A DNA stretch of 48,331 nt from JALZVT01 sp964611345 (GCA_964611345.1 CAZSYU010000025.1:1-48331); one strand, 5' to 3'; positions 1-9,229 are shown, counted from the stretch's first letter. Notes: generated by a model not told the origin, from the sequence alone. Program-made: numbers and translations.

Positions 1-239
1 TTAGCAATCAGCGGCAGCGCCGAGCCCGCAACCAGCGCCCCAACGCACCAGATGGCAAGTATCATCAACCAGCAATGGGCCACCAGCAGCAACCCACGCG
101 ATGCGCTGGGTGCGATAAACGCCGCAATCTCTTCGCGACTGAAAAGGTCACTGGCACGCTGCACTGAGCCGTGGGATTTGGACTCGTACTTTGCGCTCTC
201 AGCCGCCGCATCGGGCAGTTGTTCGGTAGCTTCACTCAT
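1..239 (-). CDS. Fatty acid desaturase family protein, N-terminal part (truncated by window edge)
   Basis: A minus-strand reading frame opens with ATG at 237-239 and stays open to base 1, giving about 79 residues. The N-terminus is polar (MSEATEQLPDAAAESAKYES), followed by a segment DLFSREEIAAFIAPSASRG and then a hydrophobic stretch that starts near LLLVAHCWLMILAIW. This layout, a short 'F-S/T-R-E-E-I' helix before the first membrane span, is typical of the N-terminus of membrane fatty acid desaturases of the di-iron, histidine-box type. The histidine boxes would lie outside the window, so the assignment rests on the N-terminus only. It is transcribed away from the neighbouring cupin gene. 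Confidence 0.5.
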   Translation of the reverse strand, partial: MSEATEQLPDAAAESAKYESKSHGSVQRASDLFSREEIAAFIAPSASRGLLLVAHCWLMILAIWCVGALVAGSALPLIA

Positions 240-326
240 GCCTTATTCTAGCGCCGTTTGGAAAATCACCGCCACTGCAGTGTATCGGGTGCCAAACAGG
301 TGCAAAGTAGAGCTATTAACCACTAT

Positions 327-370
327 GACACCAGTCGGGGACACCAGTCGGGGACACCAGTCAGGGACAC
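327..370. repeat. 13-bp direct tandem repeat, about 3.4 copies
   Basis: The unit GACACCAGTCGGG occurs at 327-339 and 340-352, then as a variant (CAGG instead of CGGG) at 353-365, with a partial GACAC at 366-370. It fills the leader immediately before the cupin start codon at 377 and leaves little room for a normal ribosome binding site. Confidence 0.9.
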
Positions 371-376
371 TCAACA

Positions 377-745
377 ATGACCGCCACCAAAATAGATCCA
401 GCCAGGTTCGCCTTCCTGATCGATGCGCAAATGAACATCACGGCCAATGAGCAGAAGCCGGGACCTCCAGAACGCCTGCCGGGCATGACCGTGGGTATTG
501 TCGACCTCACCGAGGACCCTCCACATAACGGCGAACTACACCCCGACGGTGATGAGCTGCTCTACGTGATCAGCGGTGCGATTCGTGTGACCTTTGAGTC
601 TAGCCCCAACGAACACACCGACCTGATTGCAGGTGACGCAACCGTAGTACCCAAGGGCGAATGGCACAACGTGCATCTGCTCGAACCCACACGTCTGCTG
701 CACATCACTCCAGGACCCAACGGCGACCATCGGCCACTGACCTAA
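377..745 (+). CDS. Small cupin-domain protein
   Basis: This 122-residue protein is about the size of a single cupin beta-barrel. Cupin motif 1 is recognisable as LHPDGDELLYVISGAIRVTF, and motif 2 as a glycine/proline-containing stretch VVPKGEWHNVHLLEPTRLLH. His, Asp/Glu and His residues sit at the usual metal-ligand positions. Small cupins of this kind act as metal-dependent enzymes or ligand-binding proteins, and the substrate cannot be told. The gene is the first of three on the plus strand (cupin, tautomerase-like, MFS transporter) with short gaps, which suggests a shared small-molecule function. The ATG at 377 directly follows a 13-bp tandem repeat and has no good Shine-Dalgarno sequence. 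Confidence 0.75.
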   Translation: MTATKIDPARFAFLIDAQMNITANEQKPGPPERLPGMTVGIVDLTEDPPHNGELHPDGDELLYVISGAIRVTFESSPNEHTDLIAGDATVVPKGEWHNVHLLEPTRLLHITPGPNGDHRPLT

Positions 746-797
746 CCACAACGCACTACCCAACAAACTGCCCAACAGACTAATAAAGGCCGCACGC

Positions 798-1172
798 ATG
801 CCCATCGTAACGCTCGAACTCATCGAAGACGCTACTCAGCAGCCCGTCAGCGCCGACGCGCTCGCGAATTTGACTGATGCACTTGGCGAGCTATTCGACT
901 CCGCACCGGGCGGCACCTGGGTAAAGCTGCATTATCTGCCGCGGGCACACTACGTCGAGAACGCAACCAACCTCGAGGCCTCGATTCGCCCCACTTTTGT
1001 TGAAGTTCTCAAACGAGACGCAGACCCTGGTTCTACTAAGCGAGCCGCGGAGGCCAAGCGCATAGCGGCCATCGTTGCACAGCATCTAGATCGCCCAGTC
1101 GCCAATACACATGTTATCTACGCACCATCGGGTGCAGGCCGAGTCGCATTTGGCGGTACACTGGTTACATAG
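798..1172 (+). CDS. Tautomerase-superfamily-like protein
   Basis: This 124-residue protein begins Met-Pro-Ile-Val. After removal of Met it would expose Pro1, the catalytic base of the tautomerase superfamily. Length and pattern (a beta strand at MPIVTLELIED, a helix at residues 19-35, a strand WVKLHYLP, and a C-terminal strand HVIYAPSGAGRVAFGG) fit a two-unit tautomerase fold such as the 5-carboxymethyl-2-hydroxymuconate isomerase or MSAD types. The reaction is not determined. It lies 52 bp after the cupin gene and 18 bp before the MFS transporter on the same strand, so the three are probably co-transcribed. Alternative: a small conserved protein where Pro2 is coincidental. Confidence 0.6.
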   Translation: MPIVTLELIEDATQQPVSADALANLTDALGELFDSAPGGTWVKLHYLPRAHYVENATNLEASIRPTFVEVLKRDADPGSTKRAAEAKRIAAIVAQHLDRPVANTHVIYAPSGAGRVAFGGTLVT

Positions 1173-1190
1173 CCCACAACAGAGTAGTAC

Positions 1191-2465
1191 TTGACCCCAG
1201 CAGATAACCGAGCAGAGCGGCGCTATCAACTTGATGTGCAACGCCACCTAACACGCAACTACATCGCGTTGCTGGCGCACGGCATGCTCGGGCAAACCGG
1301 CTTCCGCCTGGTGAACGCGCCCACATTTATGCCTGCGTATCTCATGCTGCTTTCTGGGGGCTCTGAGTTTGTCGTCGGTCTGGCTCTGTCGCTGCAGGCG
1401 CTCGGCATGACGCTCACACCCTTTCTGGCCGCCAACCTGATCGCACACCGCAAGCGGGTACTGCCGGTGGGCCTTGTTAGTGGTGCGCTCATGCGCAGCA
1501 CCATACTTATGATCGCACTCAGCGGGTTTTTTCTTGAGGGCCGGGCCGCGCTGATTGGCGTGCTTGTCTCCATGACCTTGCTGGGGGTCTTCTCTGGCAT
1601 GCAGGGCGTCATTTTTAATTTTCTGAATTCCAAGATTATTCCGGTTTCAAAGCGCGGACGCCTGACGGGTTTACGAAACTTCCTCGCCGGCATAGTTTCA
1701 GCGGCCGTTGCCTTTGTCGCGGGTGCCGTGTTGCTGGGCGAGACACCGGATGCCAGCGGCTATTCGTGGACATTTTTAATGGGCTTTATCCTCACCAGCT
1801 TTGGTTTGATGATGCTGTTGGCCGTGCGCGAACCCGAACCACCGGAGGTCCGCGCAAAGCAAGCCCTGGGGGACAGCCTCGCGAATCTTCCCGAGTTGCT
1901 GCGCAGCGACCCCGCCTTCACCCGTTACTTTGTCGCTCGCGCGGTTGCGACCATGGGTCGCATGGCGTTGCCGTTCTACATTCTGTACGCCGGCCTCTCA
2001 ATCGGACTCGATGGACCAACGCTCGGCGGCCTCACTTTTGCGTTCACGGTATCGGCCACCATTTCCAATCTTGCCTGGGGCGCCATCGCGGATCGCACCG
2101 GATTTCGCCTAACCTTCCTGTTGAGCATTGTTCTCTGGATCGCCGCCACCGCCTTGCTGATGTTTACCGATGGCTTATTCATGGCCTTTGTGGTGTTCAT
2201 CGGCGTGGGTGGAGCTGTGCAGGGGTTCCAGAATTCCTCACAAAATCTCACCCTCGAGTTCGGCAATCGAGCCGACTTACCGACCCGCCTCGCCGTTGCC
2301 AATACCGCCTCAGAGCTTGCAGGCACCATCGGTCCACTGTTGGGCGGTGTGCTGGCGGCTTCACTCGGCTATGAGTGGGTGTTCTGTGTCTCTGTAGCTT
2401 TCCTGCTTATCGGCGGCGCGGTGGTTTACAGACACGTGCCAGAACCTCGATTTTCGGGTTCTTAA
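1191..2465 (+). CDS. Major facilitator superfamily transporter
   Basis: The 424-residue product is strongly hydrophobic, with about 12 predicted spans arranged as two halves around a polar central loop (near residues 215-245, PEPPEVRAKQALGDSL). This is the MFS layout. Loop motifs such as GRLTGLRNF after the fourth or fifth span and AIADRTGFRLT between later spans resemble MFS motif A-like sequences. No ATG is available at the N-terminus. A TTG at 1191, directly after the tautomerase gene, is the most upstream usable start and gives a typical cytosolic N-terminal tail. The substrate is unknown. Position after the cupin and tautomerase genes suggests export or import of the compound they handle. 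It is followed by 157 bp without a gene, in which an 8-bp sequence (CTTACGAG) is repeated at 2539 and 2550. Confidence 0.85.
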   Translation: MTPADNRAERRYQLDVQRHLTRNYIALLAHGMLGQTGFRLVNAPTFMPAYLMLLSGGSEFVVGLALSLQALGMTLTPFLAANLIAHRKRVLPVGLVSGALMRSTILMIALSGFFLEGRAALIGVLVSMTLLGVFSGMQGVIFNFLNSKIIPVSKRGRLTGLRNFLAGIVSAAVAFVAGAVLLGETPDASGYSWTFLMGFILTSFGLMMLLAVREPEPPEVRAKQALGDSLANLPELLRSDPAFTRYFVARAVATMGRMALPFYILYAGLSIGLDGPTLGGLTFAFTVSATISNLAWGAIADRTGFRLTFLLSIVLWIAATALLMFTDGLFMAFVVFIGVGGAVQGFQNSSQNLTLEFGNRADLPTRLAVANTASELAGTIGPLLGGVLAASLGYEWVFCVSVAFLLIGGAVVYRHVPEPRFSGS

Positions 2466-2622
2466 CGCCCGCGACTACCCCAGGCCTGTGGCCGACATCC
2501 ATGTATTTTGAGGCGAGAATGAGACGCCCTCTACAGTTCTTACGAGCGTCTTACGAGAAAATAGTGACCTGATCTAACCACCTAGATGTAGGCCAAAACG
2601 GGGGCCGGGGAACAGGGAGAAC

Positions 2623-5265
2623 ATGGGGCTAGTACAACGCACCAAGACACCAAACCGTGGTGTTCGACCAGGTACGCCTCGCGCTCTGGCGGCCACGCTT
2701 AGTCTGCTGTTGATTCCGGCTGTGTTGTTCGCAACAGCTCCAGCCAGCGCCAAGAAGTCACAGATTGCGCAGCCAAAACAAATCGAATACACCGGCCCGA
2801 TGGTCAAAACCTCAGGCGGGCTCTTGACCACCCAGGCAAATGCACCCTTTGCTCAAACCGGCGGCTTTGCGATCGACGTAGCCAATCGCCAGCAAGTGCA
2901 GGCCTTTTTTAACTCGGTGTACAACGCCTCGGAAAATACCCCACTCACCTTCACGGGCAATGTGGCTGCCTGTAGCCCAGGCACGACAACACAACTGTAC
3001 AAAGACGCCATTGCATTACGCATCAACTGGTTCCGCGAGCTGGCGGGTGTTCCCGATAGCATTGCATTTCAGGAAAGCTTTAATCAGGGCGCCCAGGACG
3101 CTGCCCTCATCATGGCAGCCAACGGCTTTCTAACGCATACGCCACCCAGCTCACTCACCTGCTACACATCTACGGGCGACACCGGCGCTGGCAGTTCTAA
3201 CCTTGCCCTTGGCACCATGGGCTGGGACTCAATCACGGGTTACATGGAAGACGCGGGTTCCAACAATGCCGCCGTCGGTCATAGACGCTGGTTATTGCAC
3301 CCGCCGACCCTCGAAATGGGCACCGGTGACGTACCGGCAACCGCAACCACCTCTGCCACCAACGCTATCTGGGTGTTCGACGACAACATTTTCGCTGACG
3401 GCACTAACCGCGACGGGTTTGTTGCCTGGCCGCCGCCCGCCTACGTGCCACACGCCGTGGTGCCTGCACGTTGGTCATTTAGTTTTAAAAACGCCAACTT
3501 CAGCAACGCAACAGTAAGCATGACTCGTGATGGCGCGCCGATAAGCACGACGCTCGAGCCTGTTGCAAACGGTTCCGGACTCAACACGCTCGTGTGGATA
3601 CCGCTTGGACTCGATGCTGACAGCGGCGAGCCCTGGCCACAGCCTGACAAAGACGAGGTCTACAACGTTAACCTGAGCAACGTGGTCATTAACGGCGTCC
3701 CGCAATCCTTCAACTATGATGTGTTTGTGTTTGACGCAACAACGGCTGGCGATGCTGACCAAATGAACGCGATAACAGGTCCGGCTACGGCCGTGCTAAA
3801 CACGGCAACACGATTCGATTTTACGCCGGTTGACTTTGCCCAAGGCTACCGCATGCGCAGCGGCACACTTACTAGCTTTACAGCGGTTGAAGGTGCTGAG
3901 CAAACCGCAGAATTTATTACCGACGCCACCGATAGTGCCTATCCATTGTTCACCACAGACGCCGCCGCGAACGGTTCGCTGTCACTCCATCTTGCCCACA
4001 GCATTCCAAGCAACCAGCATTTTGTCTGGGAACGAAAGATCATGCTCAGCGGTACGAGCCGGCTGAACTTCGCCTCGCGCCTCGGTTTTGCATCAATGAC
4101 GCAGGTTGCCCACGCGCAGATCTCGCTGGACGATGGCCAAAGCTGGCGCGATGTTTACACCCAGAGAGGCACCGACGAGCGTGGTGAAACAGAATTCACC
4201 AATCGCAGCATTGCGCTGAGCGACTACGCCGGCAAGGTCGCCACGTTCAGGTTTTTCTATGAACTCGAGGGCGGCTCCTACTTCCCACAATTCTCCGAAG
4301 GCGTCGGTCTCTACATTGACGACATAACGGTTACCAACGCACAAGAACTCGAAAACATTGAGAGCGAAAGCCTTAGTACCGTTGATGCGTTCAGTTTTAC
4401 GCCGGACACCACGGGCGAGCATCTCCTACAAGTGCAGTATCTGGGTTGGGAAGGATTTTCGGGCAGCAACTGGAGCCCTGCAAAAACAGTCAGTGTTGGT
4501 AGCAGCGCAAGCAACACTACTGCCGTTGCCGCGTCGGTACTGCCGGCCAGTCGCTCGGTATTCGATACCACCGCCACGGCCTTTGCATCGGTTATCAACG
4601 GCGGTAGTGAAACGGCTACAAGCTGTTCGATTACGCCGAAAAACAACTCACCCGCGAACTTCACTTACCAGACAACAAACCCAGGCGACAACGCACTAAC
4701 GGGCACCCCTAACACGCCGGTAGACATTGCACCAGGCGACGTACAAACCTTTGCCTTGTTTATGGACCCAACGGCCGCCTTTGCGCCGATTCAAATCGCG
4801 CTTAGCTTCGACTGCACCAACACGGCCCCGGCCGCGGTCATTACCGGACTGAACACTCTGTTGGTCGCCTCCGGTGCTGGTCCTGTACCCGACATAATTG
4901 CTCTGGCTGCAGCCGGACCCACCGGCATTGTTGATATTCCTGGCACCAACGCCACCGGCGTGTTCGCCGTAGCAACGGTAAATGCGGGCGTGACTGGTGA
5001 CATAAACGTGAGCGCCAATGGCGCGGCGGGCGTTGCGTTGCAGTTGTGCGAAACCAACCCGACGACAGGCGTCTGTATCAGCGCAATCGGACCAACAGTC
5101 GCCACCACCATCGCTGCTGGTGCGACCCCAACCTTTGGGATTTTCGTCACCGGCAATGGCGACGTCCCCTTCGACCCCGCCAACAACCGGGTAACCGTGA
5201 CCTTCGCGGATACCAACGGCGTCACTCGCGGATCGACCAGCGTGGCGATTCGAACGGCCGAGTAG
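2623..5265 (+). CDS. Large secreted CAP (SCP/PR1)-domain protein
   Basis: The 880-residue protein has a long signal peptide (basic residues up to Arg20, hydrophobic core, cleavage likely after ASA at 43). Residues about 85-230 match the CAP/SCP-like fold: a helix with INWFRELAGV, then NQGAQDAALIMAANGFLTH, two cysteines, SSNLALG, and the conserved GHRRWLLHP. The remaining roughly 650 residues are rich in Thr, Ala, Asn and Gly. They look like beta-sandwich modules, including one that ends in VGLYIDDITV (carbohydrate-binding or MAM-like style), and late domains of the CARDB-like repeat type. Bacterial CAP proteins are extracellular, and their activity is mostly unknown. The ATG at 2623 has a purine-rich GGGGAACAGGGAG sequence upstream. 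No sorting motif is evident at the C-terminus. Confidence 0.75.
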   Translation: MGLVQRTKTPNRGVRPGTPRALAATLSLLLIPAVLFATAPASAKKSQIAQPKQIEYTGPMVKTSGGLLTTQANAPFAQTGGFAIDVANRQQVQAFFNSVYNASENTPLTFTGNVAACSPGTTTQLYKDAIALRINWFRELAGVPDSIAFQESFNQGAQDAALIMAANGFLTHTPPSSLTCYTSTGDTGAGSSNLALGTMGWDSITGYMEDAGSNNAAVGHRRWLLHPPTLEMGTGDVPATATTSATNAIWVFDDNIFADGTNRDGFVAWPPPAYVPHAVVPARWSFSFKNANFSNATVSMTRDGAPISTTLEPVANGSGLNTLVWIPLGLDADSGEPWPQPDKDEVYNVNLSNVVINGVPQSFNYDVFVFDATTAGDADQMNAITGPATAVLNTATRFDFTPVDFAQGYRMRSGTLTSFTAVEGAEQTAEFITDATDSAYPLFTTDAAANGSLSLHLAHSIPSNQHFVWERKIMLSGTSRLNFASRLGFASMTQVAHAQISLDDGQSWRDVYTQRGTDERGETEFTNRSIALSDYAGKVATFRFFYELEGGSYFPQFSEGVGLYIDDITVTNAQELENIESESLSTVDAFSFTPDTTGEHLLQVQYLGWEGFSGSNWSPAKTVSVGSSASNTTAVAASVLPASRSVFDTTATAFASVINGGSETATSCSITPKNNSPANFTYQTTNPGDNALTGTPNTPVDIAPGDVQTFALFMDPTAAFAPIQIALSFDCTNTAPAAVITGLNTLLVASGAGPVPDIIALAAAGPTGIVDIPGTNATGVFAVATVNAGVTGDINVSANGAAGVALQLCETNPTTGVCISAIGPTVATTIAAGATPTFGIFVTGNGDVPFDPANNRVTVTFADTNGVTRGSTSVAIRTAE

Positions 5266-5344
5266 GTACATTCAGGCATTTAGGTATATTTATTGCCTTT
5301 ATCGCCATATAGTCGGACAATTTACGCCCTGGACCTCAAATTAA

Positions 5345-5369
5345 CATCGGAATACGGAGTATTCCGATG
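5345..5369. terminator. Perfect 11-bp inverted repeat, possible terminator of the CAP gene
   Basis: CATCGGAATAC (5345-5355), a three-base spacer GGA, and its exact reverse complement GTATTCCGATG (5359-5369) form a 25-bp hairpin 80 bp after the CAP gene stop. A pyrimidine-rich stretch with TTTTT follows about 20 bp later rather than immediately. It could be a weak terminator or a protein-binding palindrome instead. The rest of the 320-bp stretch between the CAP and receptor genes (5266-5588) shows no gene that I can support. Confidence 0.45.
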
Positions 5370-5588
5370 GCACTTTCTCCATTTTTCCTCCATAAACCAC
5401 TAACATGTGTTTCGAGCAGGGCCGTTGCGAATGGCCTTAAGCTGACTCAGCGCGAACCGAAGAGACACTTGGCCTCGGCACTATCAACAACCGGACGTTG
5501 TCGGTAGACGCAGAAGAAGGTTCTCGGGCAACTGTTATGGAATGACAACCAAGCGCCAACAAAAAATCAAATAATGGGGATTATCAAT

Positions 5589-8300
5589 ATGACCAAGCCA
5601 AACCCTGGCTATAGCTTTGTGGGTGCAGTAAGTGCTGCCCTGGCAACTATCGCCTTTACACCTACATCACTGCTTGCTGCAGACGGCGCCGAAGACACCA
5701 TCGAAGAGGTGGTTGTTATCGGTTCTCGCCGTGCCGAGCGCTCAGCCGCTGACGCACCCGCACCGGTGGACGTAATTACCGGCGAAGACTTCACCCGTGC
5801 CGCCGCTACTGACGTGCAGGACTTGCTGCGTACCGCGGTACCTTCCTACAACGTAAACGCCCAGCCCATCAGTGACGCCGCGACAATTTCTCGTCCGGCC
5901 AACCTGCGCGGCCTGTCGCCTGATAACACTCTGGTACTCGTGAACGGCAAGCGTCGGCATCGCGGTTCGGTTATCAGCTTCCTTGGTGGTGGTATCTCTG
6001 ATGGCGCTCAGGGCGTCGACGTTGCCACTATTCCTTCGCTGGCCCTGCAACGCGTTGAGGTACTGCGCGACGGTGCATCGTCCCAGTACGGTTCTGACGC
6101 CATCGCCGGCGTAATCAACTTTGTCCTGCGAGACGAAGCCGAAGGTGCCTTTCTGGAAGTGACCGGCGGCTCAACCTATGACGGCGACGGTGACAACTAC
6201 CGCATCGCTGGCAACATCGGTTTACCTTTGGGTGAGCAAGGTTTTGTCAACATCACTGGTGAATACGGCGAAATCGATGGCACGGTTCGCTCTGTTGTGC
6301 GCGACGATGTACTGGCTCTGATTGCCGCCGGCAACACCGACGCTGCAGACTTCGAAACCATCAACGGCTTCACCGACGAAGCGCCTCAATACTGGGGTCA
6401 GCCGGATGTGGAAGACGATCTGAAACTGTTTGTTAACGCGGGTTTCCAGATTAACGAAAGCGTCGAAGTGTATGGCTTTGCCAGCTACTCAGAGCGTGAA
6501 GTGACCGGCGGCTTCTTCTATCGCAACCCCACCAACCGAGGCGGCGTGTACGCCGGACCAACTGTCGATGCAGTAACGGGCGCACTTGATCCGAACGGTG
6601 TTCCTTCGGTACTAGTTGGCGACTTGGACGGCCTGGGTACAGGCATCTCCTGCCCGGCAGGCATCCCGTTAACCGCTGGCGGTGGTCTGTTGCCCGACCC
6701 TACGGTTCTGGCACAGGTGGTCGACAGCAACAATTGCTTTTCTTTTGCTGAGACTATTCCGGGTGGTTTTACCCCTCGCTTTGGTGGCACCAACGAAGAC
6801 TTCAGCATTGCAGGCGGTGTCCGTGGCACAGTGGCTGAGCGTCTGAACTACGACGTCAGCATTACCCACGGTTCCAACGAAACCGACTTCTTTATCAACA
6901 ACACCGTGAACGCCTCGCTCGGACCCATCGATCCGAATGCTGGTTCAGCTGTACAACGAGATTTCGACCCAGGCGGCCAGGAACAAACCGAAACGGTTAT
7001 CAACGCCGACTTCAGCTACCCGATCGATGTCGGGCTGGCGTCAGAGCTGAGCATTGCCTTCGGTGCGGAATACCGCGAAGAAGAGTTCGATCTGTTCGCT
7101 GGCGAACTGGCCTCGTTTCAACTTGGCCCGCTCGCTGACCAGGGCTTCTCGTCAAGCTCGAACGGTTTTGGTGGTTTTCCTAACAGTTCCTCTAACCGCC
7201 AGGACAGCTACGCGGGCTATGTCGAACTGGAAGCAGACGTTATTGAGGAGCTGACGGTTCAGGCCGCTCTGCGCTACGAGGACTACAGCAACTTTGGTGA
7301 TACCACCAACTGGAAAATTGCTGGTGCGTACCGCATCAACGAAAGCCTGCTCATTAGAGCCGCGTTCTCGACTGGCTTTCATGCACCAACCGCTGGGCAG
7401 GCGAACATCACTAACGTAACTACCCAGAACGTCAACGGCATGTTGGTGGACCAGGGCACACTGCCATTGAACTCATCAGCGGGTCAGCTCGCGGCTGACT
7501 TCATCGAGGCAACCAATGGCGGCGCAGGTCGCCCAACACTCGGACCCGAAGATGCGGAGAACTTCTCTTTGGGTGCAGCGTTTGACGCCGGCCCCACCAG
7601 CTGGACCCTCGATTTCTACAGCATCAAAGTTGACGATCGCGTAGCGCTTGGCGCCAACGTTGACTTCCTGGCGGCATTGAACTTCACAGGCGGCACAAAC
7701 TTCACTTCGGTGGGTGCGGCGCTAACGGGGCTCGATGCCGCTGGCGTTATCAATCGTGACGAGTTTCTTGGACTTGACGATCTTGCAGAGTTCCGCTTCT
7801 TCGCCAACAGCTTTGGCACTCGCACACGCGGTATCGACCTCGTTGGTCGCTATGGTACAGACTTCTTGGGTGGTTACTCTGACTTCACACTGGCCGCGAA
7901 CTGGAACAAAACCACAGTACGCGACGTTGGTGACGTCAACCCAATCAGCGCGGGCCGGGTTACCGCGCTGGAAGATCTGCTACCACGCGTAAAGGGTTCA
8001 CTGACCTGGGCACACACCCAGGGTCGCATCCGCGGTCTGGTTCGTTTGAACTACTACGGCGAGTGGGATGATACGACTAACGGCGTTGACAACATTGACC
8101 CCGAACTGCTGGTTGATATTGAAGGGTCCTACTCCTTCGACAACGGCCTGGAAATCGTTGCCGGTGTGAGCAACCTGTTCGACACTTTCAACCAGGAAAA
8201 CCCATTTGCGGGCGATCTCGGTCAACAGTTCCCTGAGAATGGACCGTTTGGTTTGAACGGTGGACAGTGGTACCTGAAAGCACGGTACTCTTTCAACTAG
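5589..8300 (+). CDS. TonB-dependent outer-membrane receptor
   Basis: The product, about 903 residues from ATG 5589, has a signal peptide ending near SLLAADG, then a TonB-box-like EEVVVIGSRR. The plug domain follows (VDVITGEDFTRAAATDVQDL, NLRGLSPDNTLVLVNGKRRH, VEVLRDGASSQYGSDAIAGV), then a long beta-barrel whose last strand is QWYLKARYSFN. This is the standard architecture of energy-dependent uptake receptors for siderophores, vitamins or oligomeric nutrients. The extracellular loops do not reveal the ligand. I prefer ATG 5589 over ATG 5574 because GGGGAT (5576-5581) lies seven bases before it and serves as ribosome binding site. The gene stands alone and ends at a strong hairpin terminator. 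Confidence 0.93.
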   Translation: MTKPNPGYSFVGAVSAALATIAFTPTSLLAADGAEDTIEEVVVIGSRRAERSAADAPAPVDVITGEDFTRAAATDVQDLLRTAVPSYNVNAQPISDAATISRPANLRGLSPDNTLVLVNGKRRHRGSVISFLGGGISDGAQGVDVATIPSLALQRVEVLRDGASSQYGSDAIAGVINFVLRDEAEGAFLEVTGGSTYDGDGDNYRIAGNIGLPLGEQGFVNITGEYGEIDGTVRSVVRDDVLALIAAGNTDAADFETINGFTDEAPQYWGQPDVEDDLKLFVNAGFQINESVEVYGFASYSEREVTGGFFYRNPTNRGGVYAGPTVDAVTGALDPNGVPSVLVGDLDGLGTGISCPAGIPLTAGGGLLPDPTVLAQVVDSNNCFSFAETIPGGFTPRFGGTNEDFSIAGGVRGTVAERLNYDVSITHGSNETDFFINNTVNASLGPIDPNAGSAVQRDFDPGGQEQTETVINADFSYPIDVGLASELSIAFGAEYREEEFDLFAGELASFQLGPLADQGFSSSSNGFGGFPNSSSNRQDSYAGYVELEADVIEELTVQAALRYEDYSNFGDTTNWKIAGAYRINESLLIRAAFSTGFHAPTAGQANITNVTTQNVNGMLVDQGTLPLNSSAGQLAADFIEATNGGAGRPTLGPEDAENFSLGAAFDAGPTSWTLDFYSIKVDDRVALGANVDFLAALNFTGGTNFTSVGAALTGLDAAGVINRDEFLGLDDLAEFRFFANSFGTRTRGIDLVGRYGTDFLGGYSDFTLAANWNKTTVRDVGDVNPISAGRVTALEDLLPRVKGSLTWAHTQGRIRGLVRLNYYGEWDDTTNGVDNIDPELLVDIEGSYSFDNGLEIVAGVSNLFDTFNQENPFAGDLGQQFPENGPFGLNGGQWYLKARYSFN

Positions 8301-8351
8301 AACAACCAGGCTAAAAGTTCGTTCGCGACTACTGTCGCAAACGAACTCACA

Positions 8352-8385
8352 AAAAAGGCGCTGTTACCCACAGCGCCTTTTTTTC
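8352..8385. terminator. Bidirectional intrinsic terminator
   Basis: AAAAAAGGCGCTGT (8352-8365), loop TACCC, and the exact complement ACAGCGCCTTTTTT (8371-8384) form a 14-bp stem with A- and T-tracts at both ends. It lies between the convergent receptor gene and the crotonase gene, so it can end transcripts from both sides. Confidence 0.9.
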
Positions 8386-8431
8386 GCCCGCTACTTTTTA
8401 GACCAATCGCATCGCACAAATTGCGTAGGTG

Positions 8432-9229
8432 CTATTTACCCTTAAATTCGGGCGTCCGCTTTTCGCCAAAGGCCCTAAAGCCCTCGCGCACGTCTTCTGA
8501 CTTCAACAGCATCATCTGCGCGCCCCACTCGTACTCGGCAAACTGGCTAGAGGTCATTTCGTTCGAGCGCAGCATCATGCGTCGCACCAGCGTGTAGGCC
8601 ATCGGCGGCCCATCCGCAATCATCTGCGCGTACTTCTGCGCCTCTACCATCAGCATGTCATCGGCATACACCTTGCTGGCAAGACCAGCTTGCAAACACT
8701 CCTCGGCGTTTAGCAGCTCACCGCTATACATGAGTTCCATGGCGCGGCCGTAGCCGACAAGCTTTGGCAACCAGTAGCTCACCCCGTAGTCAGAGGCGAG
8801 ACCGCGCTTGATAAAAATAGAGCCCATGCGCGCGCTGGCACCCAACAGGCGAACATCACAACAGGTGGCAATGCCAAACCCGGCACCTACCGCCGCCCCA
8901 TTGATCGCAGCGACCACCGGCACCTCGCAGTTGGCAAACTCTTCCATCGAACGCGCCGATGTGCCGCGCTGATCCACGCGCTGCCGGCGCGAAACTTCAG
9001 CTCTTTCGCTACCAGGGCCACTGCCGCCGCTCACCGCGGCACCCGCACAGAACCCGCGACCAGTACCGGTCAACAACATCACTCGAATGTCATCGTTGTC
9101 GTTGGCCTCGGCAATGGCGTTAAACAAACCCTCGGTAATGCCTGCGCTCAGCGCATTCATGGTGTCGGGCTCGTTGAGCGTGACGGTAAACACGCCGTCG
9201 GCAAGGTTGGTTAATACTGATTCGCTCAC
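8432..9229 (-). CDS. Enoyl-CoA hydratase/isomerase (crotonase) family protein
   Basis: The 265-residue product has crotonase landmarks: an N-terminal VTLNEPDTMNALSAGI, the first oxyanion-hole strand LLTGTGRGFCAGAAVSG, and the second oxyanion loop INGAAVGAGFGIATCCDVRL. The motif GSIFIKRGLASDYGVSYWLP and the C-terminal helices complete the fold. Enzymes of this family hydrate, isomerise or cleave acyl-CoA thioesters. The region between the two oxyanion segments carries an Arg/Ser-rich insertion (around ERAEVSRRQRVDQRG) seen in paaG-like enzymes. The start is GTG at 9227-9229 with GGGAG six bases upstream. The exact substrate is unknown. Confidence 0.88.
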   Translation of the reverse strand: MSESVLTNLADGVFTVTLNEPDTMNALSAGITEGLFNAIAEANDNDDIRVMLLTGTGRGFCAGAAVSGGSGPGSERAEVSRRQRVDQRGTSARSMEEFANCEVPVVAAINGAAVGAGFGIATCCDVRLLGASARMGSIFIKRGLASDYGVSYWLPKLVGYGRAMELMYSGELLNAEECLQAGLASKVYADDMLMVEAQKYAQMIADGPPMAYTLVRRMMLRSNEMTSSQFAEYEWGAQMMLLKSEDVREGFRAFGEKRTPEFKGK

